DNA from: Bacillota bacterium
Lineage (GTDB): Bacteria > Bacillota > Limnochordia > Darwinibacteriales > Darwinibacteriaceae
Assembly: GCA_012799115.1 (NCBI GenBank)
Contig: JAAZLY010000109.1
Span: 1 to 15,600, forward strand
Direction: 5' to 3'
Length of the DNA: 15,600 nucleotides
Each line of letters begins with the position of its first letter. Position 1 is the first letter of the stretch. Below are positions 1 through 6,591 of the stretch, piece by piece. Below the pieces are notes generated by a model. That model had not been told where the DNA came from and did not search any database. It saw only the letters and a program-made list of their open reading frames with translations. The position numbers were made by a program, and so were the translations under genes.

Positions 1-31
1 GGCCAGAACCTCTAGGTATATTCCAAATTAT

Positions 32-60
32 TTGACAAATAGAATGTTGTGTAGTATAAT
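32..60 (+). promoter_or_regulatory. Consensus sigma-A promoter
   Basis: TTGACA at 32-37 and TATAAT at 55-60 are both perfect consensus hexamers separated by exactly 17 bp. Transcription would begin near A66 or A68. The first plausible start codon lies about 300 nt downstream and a terminator intervenes, so the promoter most likely serves the non-coding transcript described next. A fully consensus promoter suggests strong, largely constitutive transcription, as is common for abundant small RNAs. Confidence 0.85.
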
Positions 61-65
61 TCGAC

Positions 66-303
66 ACATAGACCCCGTGGTTGTGAAGGCAACTACACCA
101 ATACAGGGATGGAGAGGAGGTAGAATCAAGGTAGCAGACTTAGGCGGTGCAGAGGGGTCCCTAGGTCGGAGAAGCTTGCGTGAAATGGAGCTAACATAGA
201 AGAACGATCTGCCGAAAAATAAACGAGGATAGACCCGAAAGGCAGGTTCGGATGCTAGAAAAGAAGGTACAAAGGGGCTTGGGGAACGGGCTCCTTTGTT
301 TTT
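66..303 (+). ncRNA. Candidate structured non-coding RNA (or terminator-ended leader), family unidentified
   Basis: This interval runs from a consensus promoter to an intrinsic terminator, about 237 nt, with no convincing coding sequence. Helices readable by eye are: 77-83 with 90-96 (7 bp, loop 84-89); 137-144 with 160-167 (8 bp); 173-177 with 188-192; and 235-239 with 247-251. GGGGTC (154-159), inside the loop of the 137-167 hairpin, is perfectly complementary to GACCCC (71-76). CTGCC (209-213) is complementary to GGCAG (241-245), inside the 235-251 loop. Both would be pseudoknots. An SD-like AGGAGG at 115-120 is followed by no usable start codon. I see no RNase P, tmRNA, SRP or tRNA signatures, and the ends are not complementary as in 6S RNA. 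The raiA-motif family is one comparison worth making. It could instead be a riboswitch leader of the isomerase gene, but that gene has its own possible extended -10 after the terminator. Confidence 0.6.
269..303 (+). terminator. Intrinsic terminator of the upstream RNA
   Basis: ACAAAGGGGC (269-278) pairs with GCTCCTTTGT (290-299), giving 10 bp with one G-U pair plus a possible extra T-G closing pair. The loop is about 9 nt, and the U tract at 299-303 follows directly. It lies upstream of the favoured start of the isomerase gene. It therefore either ends a separate small RNA or acts as an attenuator for that gene. Confidence 0.75.
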
Positions 304-330
304 GATCCAGTACGCTAACAAGCGAGCGTA

Positions 331-339
331 TGGTATAGT
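331..339 (+). promoter_or_regulatory. Possible extended -10 promoter for the isomerase gene
   Basis: TGG followed by TATAGT fits the extended -10 pattern TGnTATAAT with one mismatch. The -35 region is poor. It lies just after the terminator and about 35 nt before the TTG start at 374, which would allow transcription independent of the upstream RNA. This is a single-motif call and therefore weak. Confidence 0.35.
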
Positions 340-373
340 GAACTTGAAAACTCAAAAGAAGGGTGAAGATACA

Positions 374-1477
374 TTGCTGAACCTAACTCCAGAACAACTA
401 AAACAACCGTTCCTACTAAAGCCTAACCGAGTGCGTCGCACCTACCGTGGAGGCCTACTGCTAGATCGTTTTCGCCGATACTCCAATCCCCAAGATGGCT
501 GGGTACCGGAGGATTGGCTTGGCTCCACGACCATGTCCCGCTTCAAAACGAGACCAGGCGAAGGCCTGAGTATGGTGTCTATCGGAGAACGGGAGTTTGT
601 CTTAGGCGAGGTCATCAAGCATTACCCACAAGCGATGCTGGGTGAAAAACATACCCAAGCCCTTGGTGCACATCCCTTTCTCTTGACGAAACTTCTAGAC
701 TCTTCTGAACGCCTGAGGATTCAGGTACATCCGTCTCGCGAGCAAGCCCAAGCACTGTTTGGCAGTCCCCATGGTAAGGCCGAAGCCTGGTACATTCTTG
801 AGACAAGAACCATTGACGGTGTCGAGCCCTATATTCTCTTAGGCTTTCGTAAAGGGATTCGTGCCCAAGACTTTGCAGAGGCGCTTTTGAACCAAGACAG
901 CATAGCCCTGATCGAGATGATGCACCGCGTCACGGTTCAGGCAGGGGACATCTTCATGGTTGATGCAGGTGTCCCACATGCCATCGGTTCTGGTGTGTTC
1001 ATGCTCGAGATTCAAGAACCCTCCGATCTTACGGTCTACGCTGAAGCGAGTGGCGATACTCCCCTTGATCATAGTAGCAACCATCTAGGATTAGGTTGGC
1101 AGCAGGCCTTAGAGTTGTTCCAATACGAAGGGGACTCTGCCGCCGAGAATGTAGCGAAACGTAAGCTTCTCCCTGAAAGGACTGGGACATCGCAGAGTTT
1201 AGTTTATGAGACCATGATGGGAGATTCCTCAGAGCCCTACTTCGGACTCAGTGAGATTCTGGTGCGGGGCCAAGGGACAGTAAAACTCGACACTTTCACG
1301 ATTGCCATTGTGATACAGGTCAGCGGAACCATGGATGTCGACGGCCATAGCAAGGCGATCCATCAAGGTGATGCCCTGTTCTGCCCAGCCATTTTGGGTG
1401 AGTTCACTTTATCAACAGATCAAGCTCAAGGTGATCTACGGGTTCTTTGTTGTCGTCCCGCCTCACAGTACCTGTAA
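374..1477 (+). CDS. manA: Class I mannose-6-phosphate isomerase-like protein
   Basis: A 367-residue zinc-dependent cupin-type sugar phosphate isomerase, expected to interconvert mannose-6-phosphate and fructose-6-phosphate in the cytosol. The family pattern is clear: Q117-V-H119-P, then E137 in KAEAW, then H202 in PHAIG, matching the Gln/His/Glu/His zinc ligands and the 18-residue His-to-Glu spacing of the short Bacillus-type enzymes. EIQEPSD follows soon after H202, and the C-terminal region is a second cupin-like lobe. I chose the TTG at 374 because GAAGGGTGA sits just upstream and because the longer reading frame from 296 begins inside the upstream terminator. No other mannose gene is nearby. 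The exact substrate is therefore less certain than the fold, and a paralogue acting on another sugar phosphate is possible. Confidence 0.85.
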   Translation: MLNLTPEQLKQPFLLKPNRVRRTYRGGLLLDRFRRYSNPQDGWVPEDWLGSTTMSRFKTRPGEGLSMVSIGEREFVLGEVIKHYPQAMLGEKHTQALGAHPFLLTKLLDSSERLRIQVHPSREQAQALFGSPHGKAEAWYILETRTIDGVEPYILLGFRKGIRAQDFAEALLNQDSIALIEMMHRVTVQAGDIFMVDAGVPHAIGSGVFMLEIQEPSDLTVYAEASGDTPLDHSSNHLGLGWQQALELFQYEGDSAAENVAKRKLLPERTGTSQSLVYETMMGDSSEPYFGLSEILVRGQGTVKLDTFTIAIVIQVSGTMDVDGHSKAIHQGDALFCPAILGEFTLSTDQAQGDLRVLCCRPASQYL

Positions 1478-1617
1478 CCTAACTGGGCTAGAACTTGTGA
1501 GATTAAGGGATGGCTTTGGTTTTGCTGGTATGATTACTGATAGTACTTAAAACAGGAGAATGAGAGAAGTTTGGCGTAGTTTACGGAAAATCGGCAGTAA
1601 GGGAGGCATTTATGGGG

Positions 1618-1646
1618 TTGACTTTTGCCGAACATCCAGGTAATAT
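1618..1646 (+). promoter_or_regulatory. Probable promoter of the UroD-like/GntR/ABC operon
   Basis: TTGACT (1618-1623, 5/6 match) and TAATAT (1641-1646, 4/6 match) are separated by 17 bp, in the 221-bp gap before the UroD-like gene. The start point would be near 1653. The -10 and initiation region overlap an AT-rich direct repeat, a position suited to a repressor. No clear terminator for the preceding isomerase gene is visible in the gap. Confidence 0.5.
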
Positions 1647-1663
1647 TATTAGTGATATTATTA
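1643..1663 (+). repeat. AT-rich direct repeat over the promoter -10 region
   Basis: ATATTATTA occurs at 1643-1651 and again at 1655-1663, a 12-bp repeat period. It overlaps the candidate -10 and start site of the downstream operon. It may be a regulator binding site, for instance for the GntR protein encoded in that operon, or simple AT-rich sequence. Nothing in the sequence identifies the binding protein. Confidence 0.35.
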
Positions 1664-1698
1664 AATAAAAGCAATGTTTGCTATAAAGGAGAATGATT

Positions 1699-2652
1699 GT
1701 GGATCGTCGAGAACGTCTTCACGCCGTGCTGCGTGGGGAGAGCATAGATCGAGTCCTATGTGGTTTTTGGAATCATTTTAGTTCTGAACAGTGGTATGGC
1801 AAGGCCGCAGTACAGGCCCACGTTGATTATTACCACAAAGTTAAGCCCGACATGCTCAAAGTGATGAATGAACATCTCTATCGTCTAGAAAAACCCATTT
1901 CCCACGTATCCGACTGGAAGGGGATTAAGGCGCTTCCGTGGGAGAGTACTGGCTACGAACAGTATCTCGAGGAGTTCCGCATGCTGCGTAGAGAACTGCC
2001 CCAAGACTTGCCACTATTTGCTACAGTACATGGAGTGCTTGTTTCAGCCTATCATGCTACAGAAGAGCCTGGGTTTTTCGGAAATCTAGATAATCTGATC
2101 ACCAGACACCTGCGGGAAGATCCAGATACTGTGGCAGAAGCGCTAAAAACAGTGGTTGCCACTTTGTCTCGCCTGGTGACGGAGTTAGTCAAGGCTGGTG
2201 CCGATGGCATCTTCTATGCTGCCCTAGGAGGCGAGGCGGAGCGCTTTGAGGAAAGCCTCTTTGAGAACTATGTCAAGCCTTTGGATGCCGCAGTTATTGA
2301 ACATATCAAGGATCAGGGTGCCATCAGTGTCCTGCACATCTGTAAGGGTGGCACGAACATACCCATGTACGCAGGCATCGATGCCGATGTGATTAACTGG
2401 GCGCTTCATGAAAGTTCATATACATTGACGGATGGACGAAGATTATTTCCAGGGAAGACACTTCTTGGCGGCTTTGATGACAGGAGCGGAGTACTTGTTG
2501 ATGGTACTGCAGAGGAGATTGCCCGCAAGGCTGCGAAGATCGTGTCGGAGGCCGGCAGGGAACGGTTTATCCTGGGGGCAGACTGCACCTTGCCCGAAGA
2601 TATTGAGATCGCACATTTGCGTGCAGTCATGGAGGCTGCACGGGATCTCTAG
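1699..2652 (+). CDS. UroD-superfamily, methylcobamide methyltransferase-like protein
   Basis: A 317-residue protein of the uroporphyrinogen decarboxylase superfamily (TIM barrel). It lacks the N-terminal MRQAGR-type region of true HemE, so it is not a haem enzyme. It carries H213-I-C215 and a distal C296 in GADC, the HxC...C zinc arrangement that activates the thiol substrate in MtaA/MtbA-type corrinoid methyltransferases. The C-terminus (TLPEDIEIAHLRAVMEAAR) is typical of the superfamily. Function in this locus is unknown: no corrinoid protein gene is in the window, but the gene begins an apparent operon with a GntR regulator and a sugar importer. I favour GTG 1699 over ATG 1693, because the AAAGGAG site lies only 1 nt from the ATG but 7 nt from the GTG. 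Confidence 0.75.
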   Translation: MDRRERLHAVLRGESIDRVLCGFWNHFSSEQWYGKAAVQAHVDYYHKVKPDMLKVMNEHLYRLEKPISHVSDWKGIKALPWESTGYEQYLEEFRMLRRELPQDLPLFATVHGVLVSAYHATEEPGFFGNLDNLITRHLREDPDTVAEALKTVVATLSRLVTELVKAGADGIFYAALGGEAERFEESLFENYVKPLDAAVIEHIKDQGAISVLHICKGGTNIPMYAGIDADVINWALHESSYTLTDGRRLFPGKTLLGGFDDRSGVLVDGTAEEIARKAAKIVSEAGRERFILGADCTLPEDIEIAHLRAVMEAARDL

Positions 2653-2664
2653 AACAGACTTTGG

Positions 2665-2673
2665 TGTAATACA
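2665..2673 (+). promoter_or_regulatory. Possible GntR operator
   Basis: TGTAATACA is a 9-bp palindrome (TGTA/TACA around a central A) in the 44-bp gap just before the GntR gene. GntR/FadR-type operators are often short palindromes built on TGT...ACA, so autoregulation is conceivable. The match is short and could be chance. Confidence 0.25.
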
Positions 2674-2696
2674 ATTTCAAGGAAGGGGAGTGGGGA

Positions 2697-3341
2697 ATGG
2701 CGGTACAGAACACCAAACCATTGACCAAGAGAGTCTATGATCAGGTTTATAGCGATATCATCAATGGTAATTATGGTAGTGAGGACATCATTACCGAAAG
2801 TAGGTTGGTACAGGAATTTGGGGTGAGCAAGTCTCCTGTGCGAGAAGCCCTAATTGAGCTGTGTAATGAGAACATTCTGCGTTCGATACCACGGTTGGGC
2901 TACATGGTCGTGCAAATTACTCCTAAGCAGATTCGGGAACTTGCTGAAGCACGCCAAGCCTTGGAGATCTATCTGTTAGAAAAAAGCTTTCAGAGACTCA
3001 CAGACGAAGCGATTGCAGAGTTAGAACACTTAAATAAGGTGAACCTGGAAGCGGCGGCAACGCATAAGACGCCCATGGATAACTGGCAACGCAACATGAC
3101 CTTCCACCTTCAACTCGCTTCGTATGCGCAGAATCAGGTTTTATATGAACTTTTGGAGCAGGTATTGCGTAAGCTGACCAGAGCAACGACCCAACATTTC
3201 AGTGGTTACGATCGGGATAATCCGCTCTTGAAGGAGCGGACGTCCGGAGCCAGGCACTTTGAGTTTGTTGATGCATGTAAAAATCGGGATCTAGCCTATG
3301 CAAAACGAGTGTTAGAAGTTGATATTGATGCATTGCGCTAG
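2697..3341 (+). CDS. GntR-family transcriptional regulator, FCD (FadR-like) subfamily
   Basis: A 214-residue cytosolic DNA-binding regulator. Residues about 8-75 form the GntR winged helix-turn-helix, with the characteristic SRLVQEFGVSKSPVREAL segment. The rest is an all-helical FCD ligand domain. FCD domains usually hold a metal through Asp plus three His. Here H137, H167 and H187 are candidate ligands, but the usual Asp of the DxxFH-type motif is replaced by N133. Regulators of this subfamily, such as UxuR and ExuR, respond to sugar acids, which suits the hexuronate genes nearby. The ATG is preceded by GGAAGGGGAG. It lies 44 bp after the UroD-like gene and 102 bp before the binding-protein gene, so it probably belongs to that operon and controls it. 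Confidence 0.9.
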   Translation: MAVQNTKPLTKRVYDQVYSDIINGNYGSEDIITESRLVQEFGVSKSPVREALIELCNENILRSIPRLGYMVVQITPKQIRELAEARQALEIYLLEKSFQRLTDEAIAELEHLNKVNLEAAATHKTPMDNWQRNMTFHLQLASYAQNQVLYELLEQVLRKLTRATTQHFSGYDRDNPLLKERTSGARHFEFVDACKNRDLAYAKRVLEVDIDALR

Positions 3342-3403
3342 ATCTTGACGCAGAGATTGGGGGTGGTCTTCGAGGCTCTATGTAGAGAGATACACCACTT
3401 TTA

Positions 3404-3416
3404 CATTGCCGCAATG
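3404..3416 (+). promoter_or_regulatory. Inverted repeat upstream of the binding-protein gene
   Basis: CATTGC and GCAATG flank a single C, a 13-bp near-perfect palindrome 28 bp before the ATG at 3444. A second small inverted repeat, CTCTA-TG-TAGAG, lies at 3376-3387 in the same 102-bp gap. Either could be an operator or an mRNA hairpin. No good promoter hexamer pair accompanies them. Confidence 0.25.
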
Positions 3417-3443
3417 GAATTAGGATCAAAGGAGGACACAAGA

Positions 3444-4772
3444 ATGCACAGAAAATCAATGTTGCTGAGTCTAGTAGCAGTCGTTTTAGTCGTCATGGTT
3501 GCTTTTCCTGCTCTAGCCCAAAAAACCTATCCGGATGGGAAGATTCTGATCTATTCCACCGGTCAACCGCACTTTAGGGAGTCATTCTACCAACCTTCCA
3601 TTCATCGTTTTGCTCCCAATGTAGATGTTGAAACAGTCCAAATCGAAACGATGCATGCCGGCGTTCAGAAGATCGCCATGGATAACCTGGCGGGTGCATA
3701 CAAAGATATGCCCGACGTGATCATGCTCGATGCGGTAGGCATCATGAATCTAGTGGACGCTGGACTATTGCTGGATATGACGGATTATTGGACGCCGATT
3801 GCGGATCAGTTTGTCCAGGGTGCAGTACTTGATGCGACCATCGATGGACGTGTTTGGGCTCTGCCCGACGCTGTTCGTCCCCAATTGCTGTTCTACAATG
3901 CGGCGATTTTCGAAGAGTATGATATTGATCCAGCGATGATGGCCACGTTTGACGGCTATCTTGAAGCAGGACGTCTCTTGAAGGAACGGAGTAATGGCGA
4001 AGTCTATCTCTCCTATATCGATCCCACCACGTATACCTGGCGTTATTGGGGCCGTCGTGGTTTGATGCCTCAGGCCAATGCTAGAATTTGGGATGAAAAG
4101 GGTAATGTAGTAATCGGTCAAGATGAGGGAACGAAACTCGCCCTTGGATTCTTAGACCAGTTGCACAGTGAAGGACTTCTCTACAGAACAACGATGATGC
4201 AACCACCTCTCTATGAGGCAACGGATCAAGGCAAAATCGCCACCTTCTACATCGGCGCATTTTGGGATGAATTCCTCCGCAAGAATCTAACGAAAACAGT
4301 CGGAGATTGGCGAGTAATGAACGCACCAGTCTTTGAAGAAGTCGGAACCGGAGGTGCTCCTGTCTCTACCTATTTCTGTGTGGTGGATAAAGGTGACGAC
4401 ACTTACGTCGATCTCTTCCTTGATATGTGGTATGACTTCTCCACCAATATCGAGGAGCGCAACGCTTGGGTAAACGAGATGGAGAGACTAAACGGTCCAT
4501 ACTCCAACCCAGTCTCCCTTGACGTATTGGCCGATCCATTCTGGCAAGAGCCTTCGGCTTTCTATGGCGGGCAATCCTTCCGCAAGGCCGAGGCTGATGG
4601 TCTAGCTAATCCTTCGCCGAACATGACTGTAACACCGCAGGACAATGAGGCTGATGGGATTATCAGTGCCGAGATCGAGAAATATGTTGCTGGGGAGCAG
4701 ACTATGGAACAAGCCATTGCCAATATGGACAAAGAACTCAAACTTCGTATTGGCAGGGCCGACATGCCCTAA
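3444..4772 (+). CDS. Extracellular solute-binding protein of a sugar ABC importer (family 1 type)
   Basis: A 442-residue exported substrate-binding protein that would deliver a sugar or oligosaccharide to the permease pair encoded next. The N-terminus is a clear signal peptide: MHRK, a hydrophobic stretch over residues about 7-22, and FPALA before a mature end starting QKTYPDG. There is no cysteine at the cleavage region, so this is a type I rather than lipoprotein signal. The mature protein resembles the UgpB/MalE-type binding-protein fold by size and layout. Specificity is not readable, but the uronate genes downstream suggest a uronic-acid-containing oligosaccharide. ATG 3444 is chosen because AAAGGAGG precedes it and the signal peptide starts there; the open frame extends upstream to 3345 without such support. 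Confidence 0.9.
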   Translation: MHRKSMLLSLVAVVLVVMVAFPALAQKTYPDGKILIYSTGQPHFRESFYQPSIHRFAPNVDVETVQIETMHAGVQKIAMDNLAGAYKDMPDVIMLDAVGIMNLVDAGLLLDMTDYWTPIADQFVQGAVLDATIDGRVWALPDAVRPQLLFYNAAIFEEYDIDPAMMATFDGYLEAGRLLKERSNGEVYLSYIDPTTYTWRYWGRRGLMPQANARIWDEKGNVVIGQDEGTKLALGFLDQLHSEGLLYRTTMMQPPLYEATDQGKIATFYIGAFWDEFLRKNLTKTVGDWRVMNAPVFEEVGTGGAPVSTYFCVVDKGDDTYVDLFLDMWYDFSTNIEERNAWVNEMERLNGPYSNPVSLDVLADPFWQEPSAFYGGQSFRKAEADGLANPSPNMTVTPQDNEADGIISAEIEKYVAGEQTMEQAIANMDKELKLRIGRADMP

Positions 4773-4783
4773 AGAACGTTACG

Positions 4784-4807
4784 CCGGCGCACCAGATGGT
4801 GCGTCGG
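4784..4807 (+). other. Intercistronic mRNA hairpin
   Basis: CCGGCGCACC (4784-4793) pairs with GGTGCGTCGG (4798-4807) around an AGAT tetraloop: 10 bp including one G-U. No T tract follows, so it is unlikely to be a full terminator. It sits between the binding-protein and first permease genes. In several ABC importer operons a hairpin in this position protects the upstream message and raises binding-protein yield relative to permeases. I infer the same role here. Confidence 0.55.
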
Positions 4808-4850
4808 GATATCTTCTGGGTAGAAAGCCCAAGGGTAAAGGAGGATTTTC

Positions 4851-5720
4851 ATGTGGCAGACGCTTAAGAGGCATCGCTATCCCTATCTATTCATCTCGCC
4901 ATATCTCATTCTCTTCTTGGTATTCCAGCTCGTTCCGACGATTGCCACGGTCTATTACAGCTTTACGGAGTGGAATGGATTACGAGCGCCAAGGTGGATT
5001 GGTTGGAGAAACTACCAACTCATGATGAACGATTACATGTTTTCTGATGCGATCCGCAATACCTTCCGCTACTGGATTGTAGGCGCTATAGGCATCATGG
5101 GTTTATCTTTACTCATCGCTATGTTGCTCAACAGCAAGGTTCTCCGGGCGAAGCAGTTCTTTAGAACAGCGACATTTCTTCCCTATGTCTGCGCTTCGGT
5201 GGCGATGGGACTTATTTTCCGGATGTTATTTGAAGAACATGCAGGTTTGATTAACGAGATTCTCCTATCTCTGGGAGGGAGTCGCATCCCCTGGTTGACA
5301 TCAAGTGCCTATGCTTGGATTCCAGTGGTGATACTATTTGTTTGGCGCCTTACGCCTTGGTTTACGATGATCATTTTCTCCGGCCTCTTGAATATTTCTG
5401 ATGAATACTATGAAGCAGCTACGGTGGATGGAGCATCAGGCTGGCAACAGTTTGTTCGCATCACCTTGCCCCTTTTGAATCATATTCTTTTCTTCTGCTT
5501 CGTCACCATTACCGTCGACGCCTGGAGACTGTTCAATGAGTCTCATATCTTATCTGGGCCGGGAACCTCGAATACGTCACTGTTTGAACTGATGTACACC
5601 TCTGCCTTTAAGAACTTCAAGTTAGGTTATGGTTCGGCCTTGGGTGTAGTATTGATCCTAATTCTGCTCGGAATTTCTCTAGTTCAGTTCATGGTCAGAC
5701 GCAGGACAGGTGAAATCTAG
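4851..5720 (+). CDS. ABC sugar importer permease, MalF/UgpA type
   Basis: A 289-residue integral membrane subunit with about six transmembrane segments; the first spans residues about 11-38, after the short cytoplasmic start MWQTLKRHRY. The cytoplasmic EAA loop that docks with the ATPase is plain: E188-A-A-T-V-D193-G194-A-S-G with the downstream ITLPLL. The start ATG has AAAGGAGG 6 nt upstream. It follows the binding-protein gene and precedes the second permease by 16 bp, so the two permeases form the heterodimeric channel of one importer. No ATP-binding protein gene lies in the window. The importer presumably uses an ATPase encoded elsewhere, as MsmX-type shared ATPases do in Bacillota. Confidence 0.92.
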   Translation: MWQTLKRHRYPYLFISPYLILFLVFQLVPTIATVYYSFTEWNGLRAPRWIGWRNYQLMMNDYMFSDAIRNTFRYWIVGAIGIMGLSLLIAMLLNSKVLRAKQFFRTATFLPYVCASVAMGLIFRMLFEEHAGLINEILLSLGGSRIPWLTSSAYAWIPVVILFVWRLTPWFTMIIFSGLLNISDEYYEAATVDGASGWQQFVRITLPLLNHILFFCFVTITVDAWRLFNESHILSGPGTSNTSLFELMYTSAFKNFKLGYGSALGVVLILILLGISLVQFMVRRRTGEI

Positions 5721-5736
5721 TGAGGGAGGGTTTGTT

Positions 5737-6576
5737 GTGAGTTACAAGACAAAAACAGTGCTACGAAAATCTGCTGTCCACGCGCTTTTGTGGATTATTG
5801 TTGCCTTTTGTCTCTTCCCAGTCCTTTGGATGTCGATCATCTCCTTCAAGGAAGTCGGCGAGAGCATTACGGGCTTTAATGCACTGCGCATACAGAATCC
5901 CACACTGGCCAACTACAAGCGACTCTTTGAACTGATTCCAATTTGGACCAACTTAGTGAACAGCGCTTTTACCTCCATTGTCGGAACGGTTACCACCTTG
6001 TTCTTTTGTTCCTTGGCAGGATACGCCTTTGCCAAGTTCAAATTCCCCGGCCGCAATGCACTCTTTTATTTCGTTATCGCGACTATGATGATTTCAGCTG
6101 AAGCTGGTGCTGTTCCGTTATTCGTAATTATGCGTAGAGTAGGTCTGGTCAATAGTCTCTGGTCTTTGATCATTCCGCGGATGGCTACCGCTATCGGGAT
6201 TTTCTACCTCAGACAGTACATGTTGGATGTACCTGATGCCATTCTTGATTCTGCCCGAATTGACGGATGCGGAGAGTTTGGCATTTACCGGAAGGTCGTC
6301 TTACCGATTGTCAAGCCAGCCTTGGCCTCCTGGGCTTCCATTACGATCATTGCACGTTGGAATGATTACTTTTGGCCCCTTTTGTATTTGCGGGATAGTT
6401 CGAAGTACACACTGATGGTTTCCGTTTCGATGCTACCAGTGAGTGATGGATTGTCAACGCCCTGGCAAGTAGTGTTATCAGGGACCACCTTGGTGATTGT
6501 ACCGAGTATCATTCTCTATCTGATCATGCAGACATATCAAAAATCCGGTCAAGTGGCTGGAGCGGTCAAGGGTTAG
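5737..6576 (+). CDS. ABC sugar importer permease, MalG/UgpE type
   Basis: A 279-residue membrane subunit that pairs with the preceding permease. Hydrophobic segments begin at HALLWIIVAFCLFPVLW and continue through about six spans to the C-terminal VIVPSIILYLIM. The EAA-like coupling loop reads D171-S-A-R-I-D176-G177-C-G with VVLPIVKPAL after it. The replacement of EAA by DSA is common in this family. GTG 5737 is preferred over the upstream GTG at 5710, because GGGAGGG ends 6 nt before it and the upstream start would overlap the preceding gene's end. It is the last gene of the importer operon and is followed by a strong hairpin. Confidence 0.92.
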   Translation: MSYKTKTVLRKSAVHALLWIIVAFCLFPVLWMSIISFKEVGESITGFNALRIQNPTLANYKRLFELIPIWTNLVNSAFTSIVGTVTTLFFCSLAGYAFAKFKFPGRNALFYFVIATMMISAEAGAVPLFVIMRRVGLVNSLWSLIIPRMATAIGIFYLRQYMLDVPDAILDSARIDGCGEFGIYRKVVLPIVKPALASWASITIIARWNDYFWPLLYLRDSSKYTLMVSVSMLPVSDGLSTPWQVVLSGTTLVIVPSIILYLIMQTYQKSGQVAGAVKG

Positions 6577-6591
6577 TTCCTTGAACATCGA

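Noticed and set aside
241..257. GGTTCGGAT resembling a tRNA T-loop
   Set aside because: No acceptor stem, anticodon arm or D-arm can be formed around it, and the Gs and Cs pair better in the local hairpin at 235-251.
28..321. 97-codon minus-strand open frame at the 5' end
   Set aside because: It covers the consensus plus-strand promoter, the structured RNA and the terminator, has no ribosome binding site pattern that I can see, and the protein resembles no family.
1560..1643. 27-codon ORF starting MREVWRSLRK in the isomerase-UroD gap
   Set aside because: The AGGAG is only 1 nt from the ATG, which is too close, and nothing else supports it as a gene.
1612..1668. 18-codon ORF with a good GGGAGG site (MGLTFAEHP...)
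   Set aside because: It overlaps the best promoter of the next operon, so it would not be on that transcript, and it is too short to support from composition or homology by eye.
1699..2652. Calling this gene hemE (uroporphyrinogen decarboxylase)
   Set aside because: The N-terminal MRQAGR-type active-site segment is absent and a methyltransferase-type HxC...C zinc motif is present; there are no haem genes nearby.
3345..3373. TTGACG just after the GntR gene as a -35 element for the binding-protein gene
   Set aside because: No -10-like hexamer occurs 16-18 bp downstream; the position reads CTTCGA.
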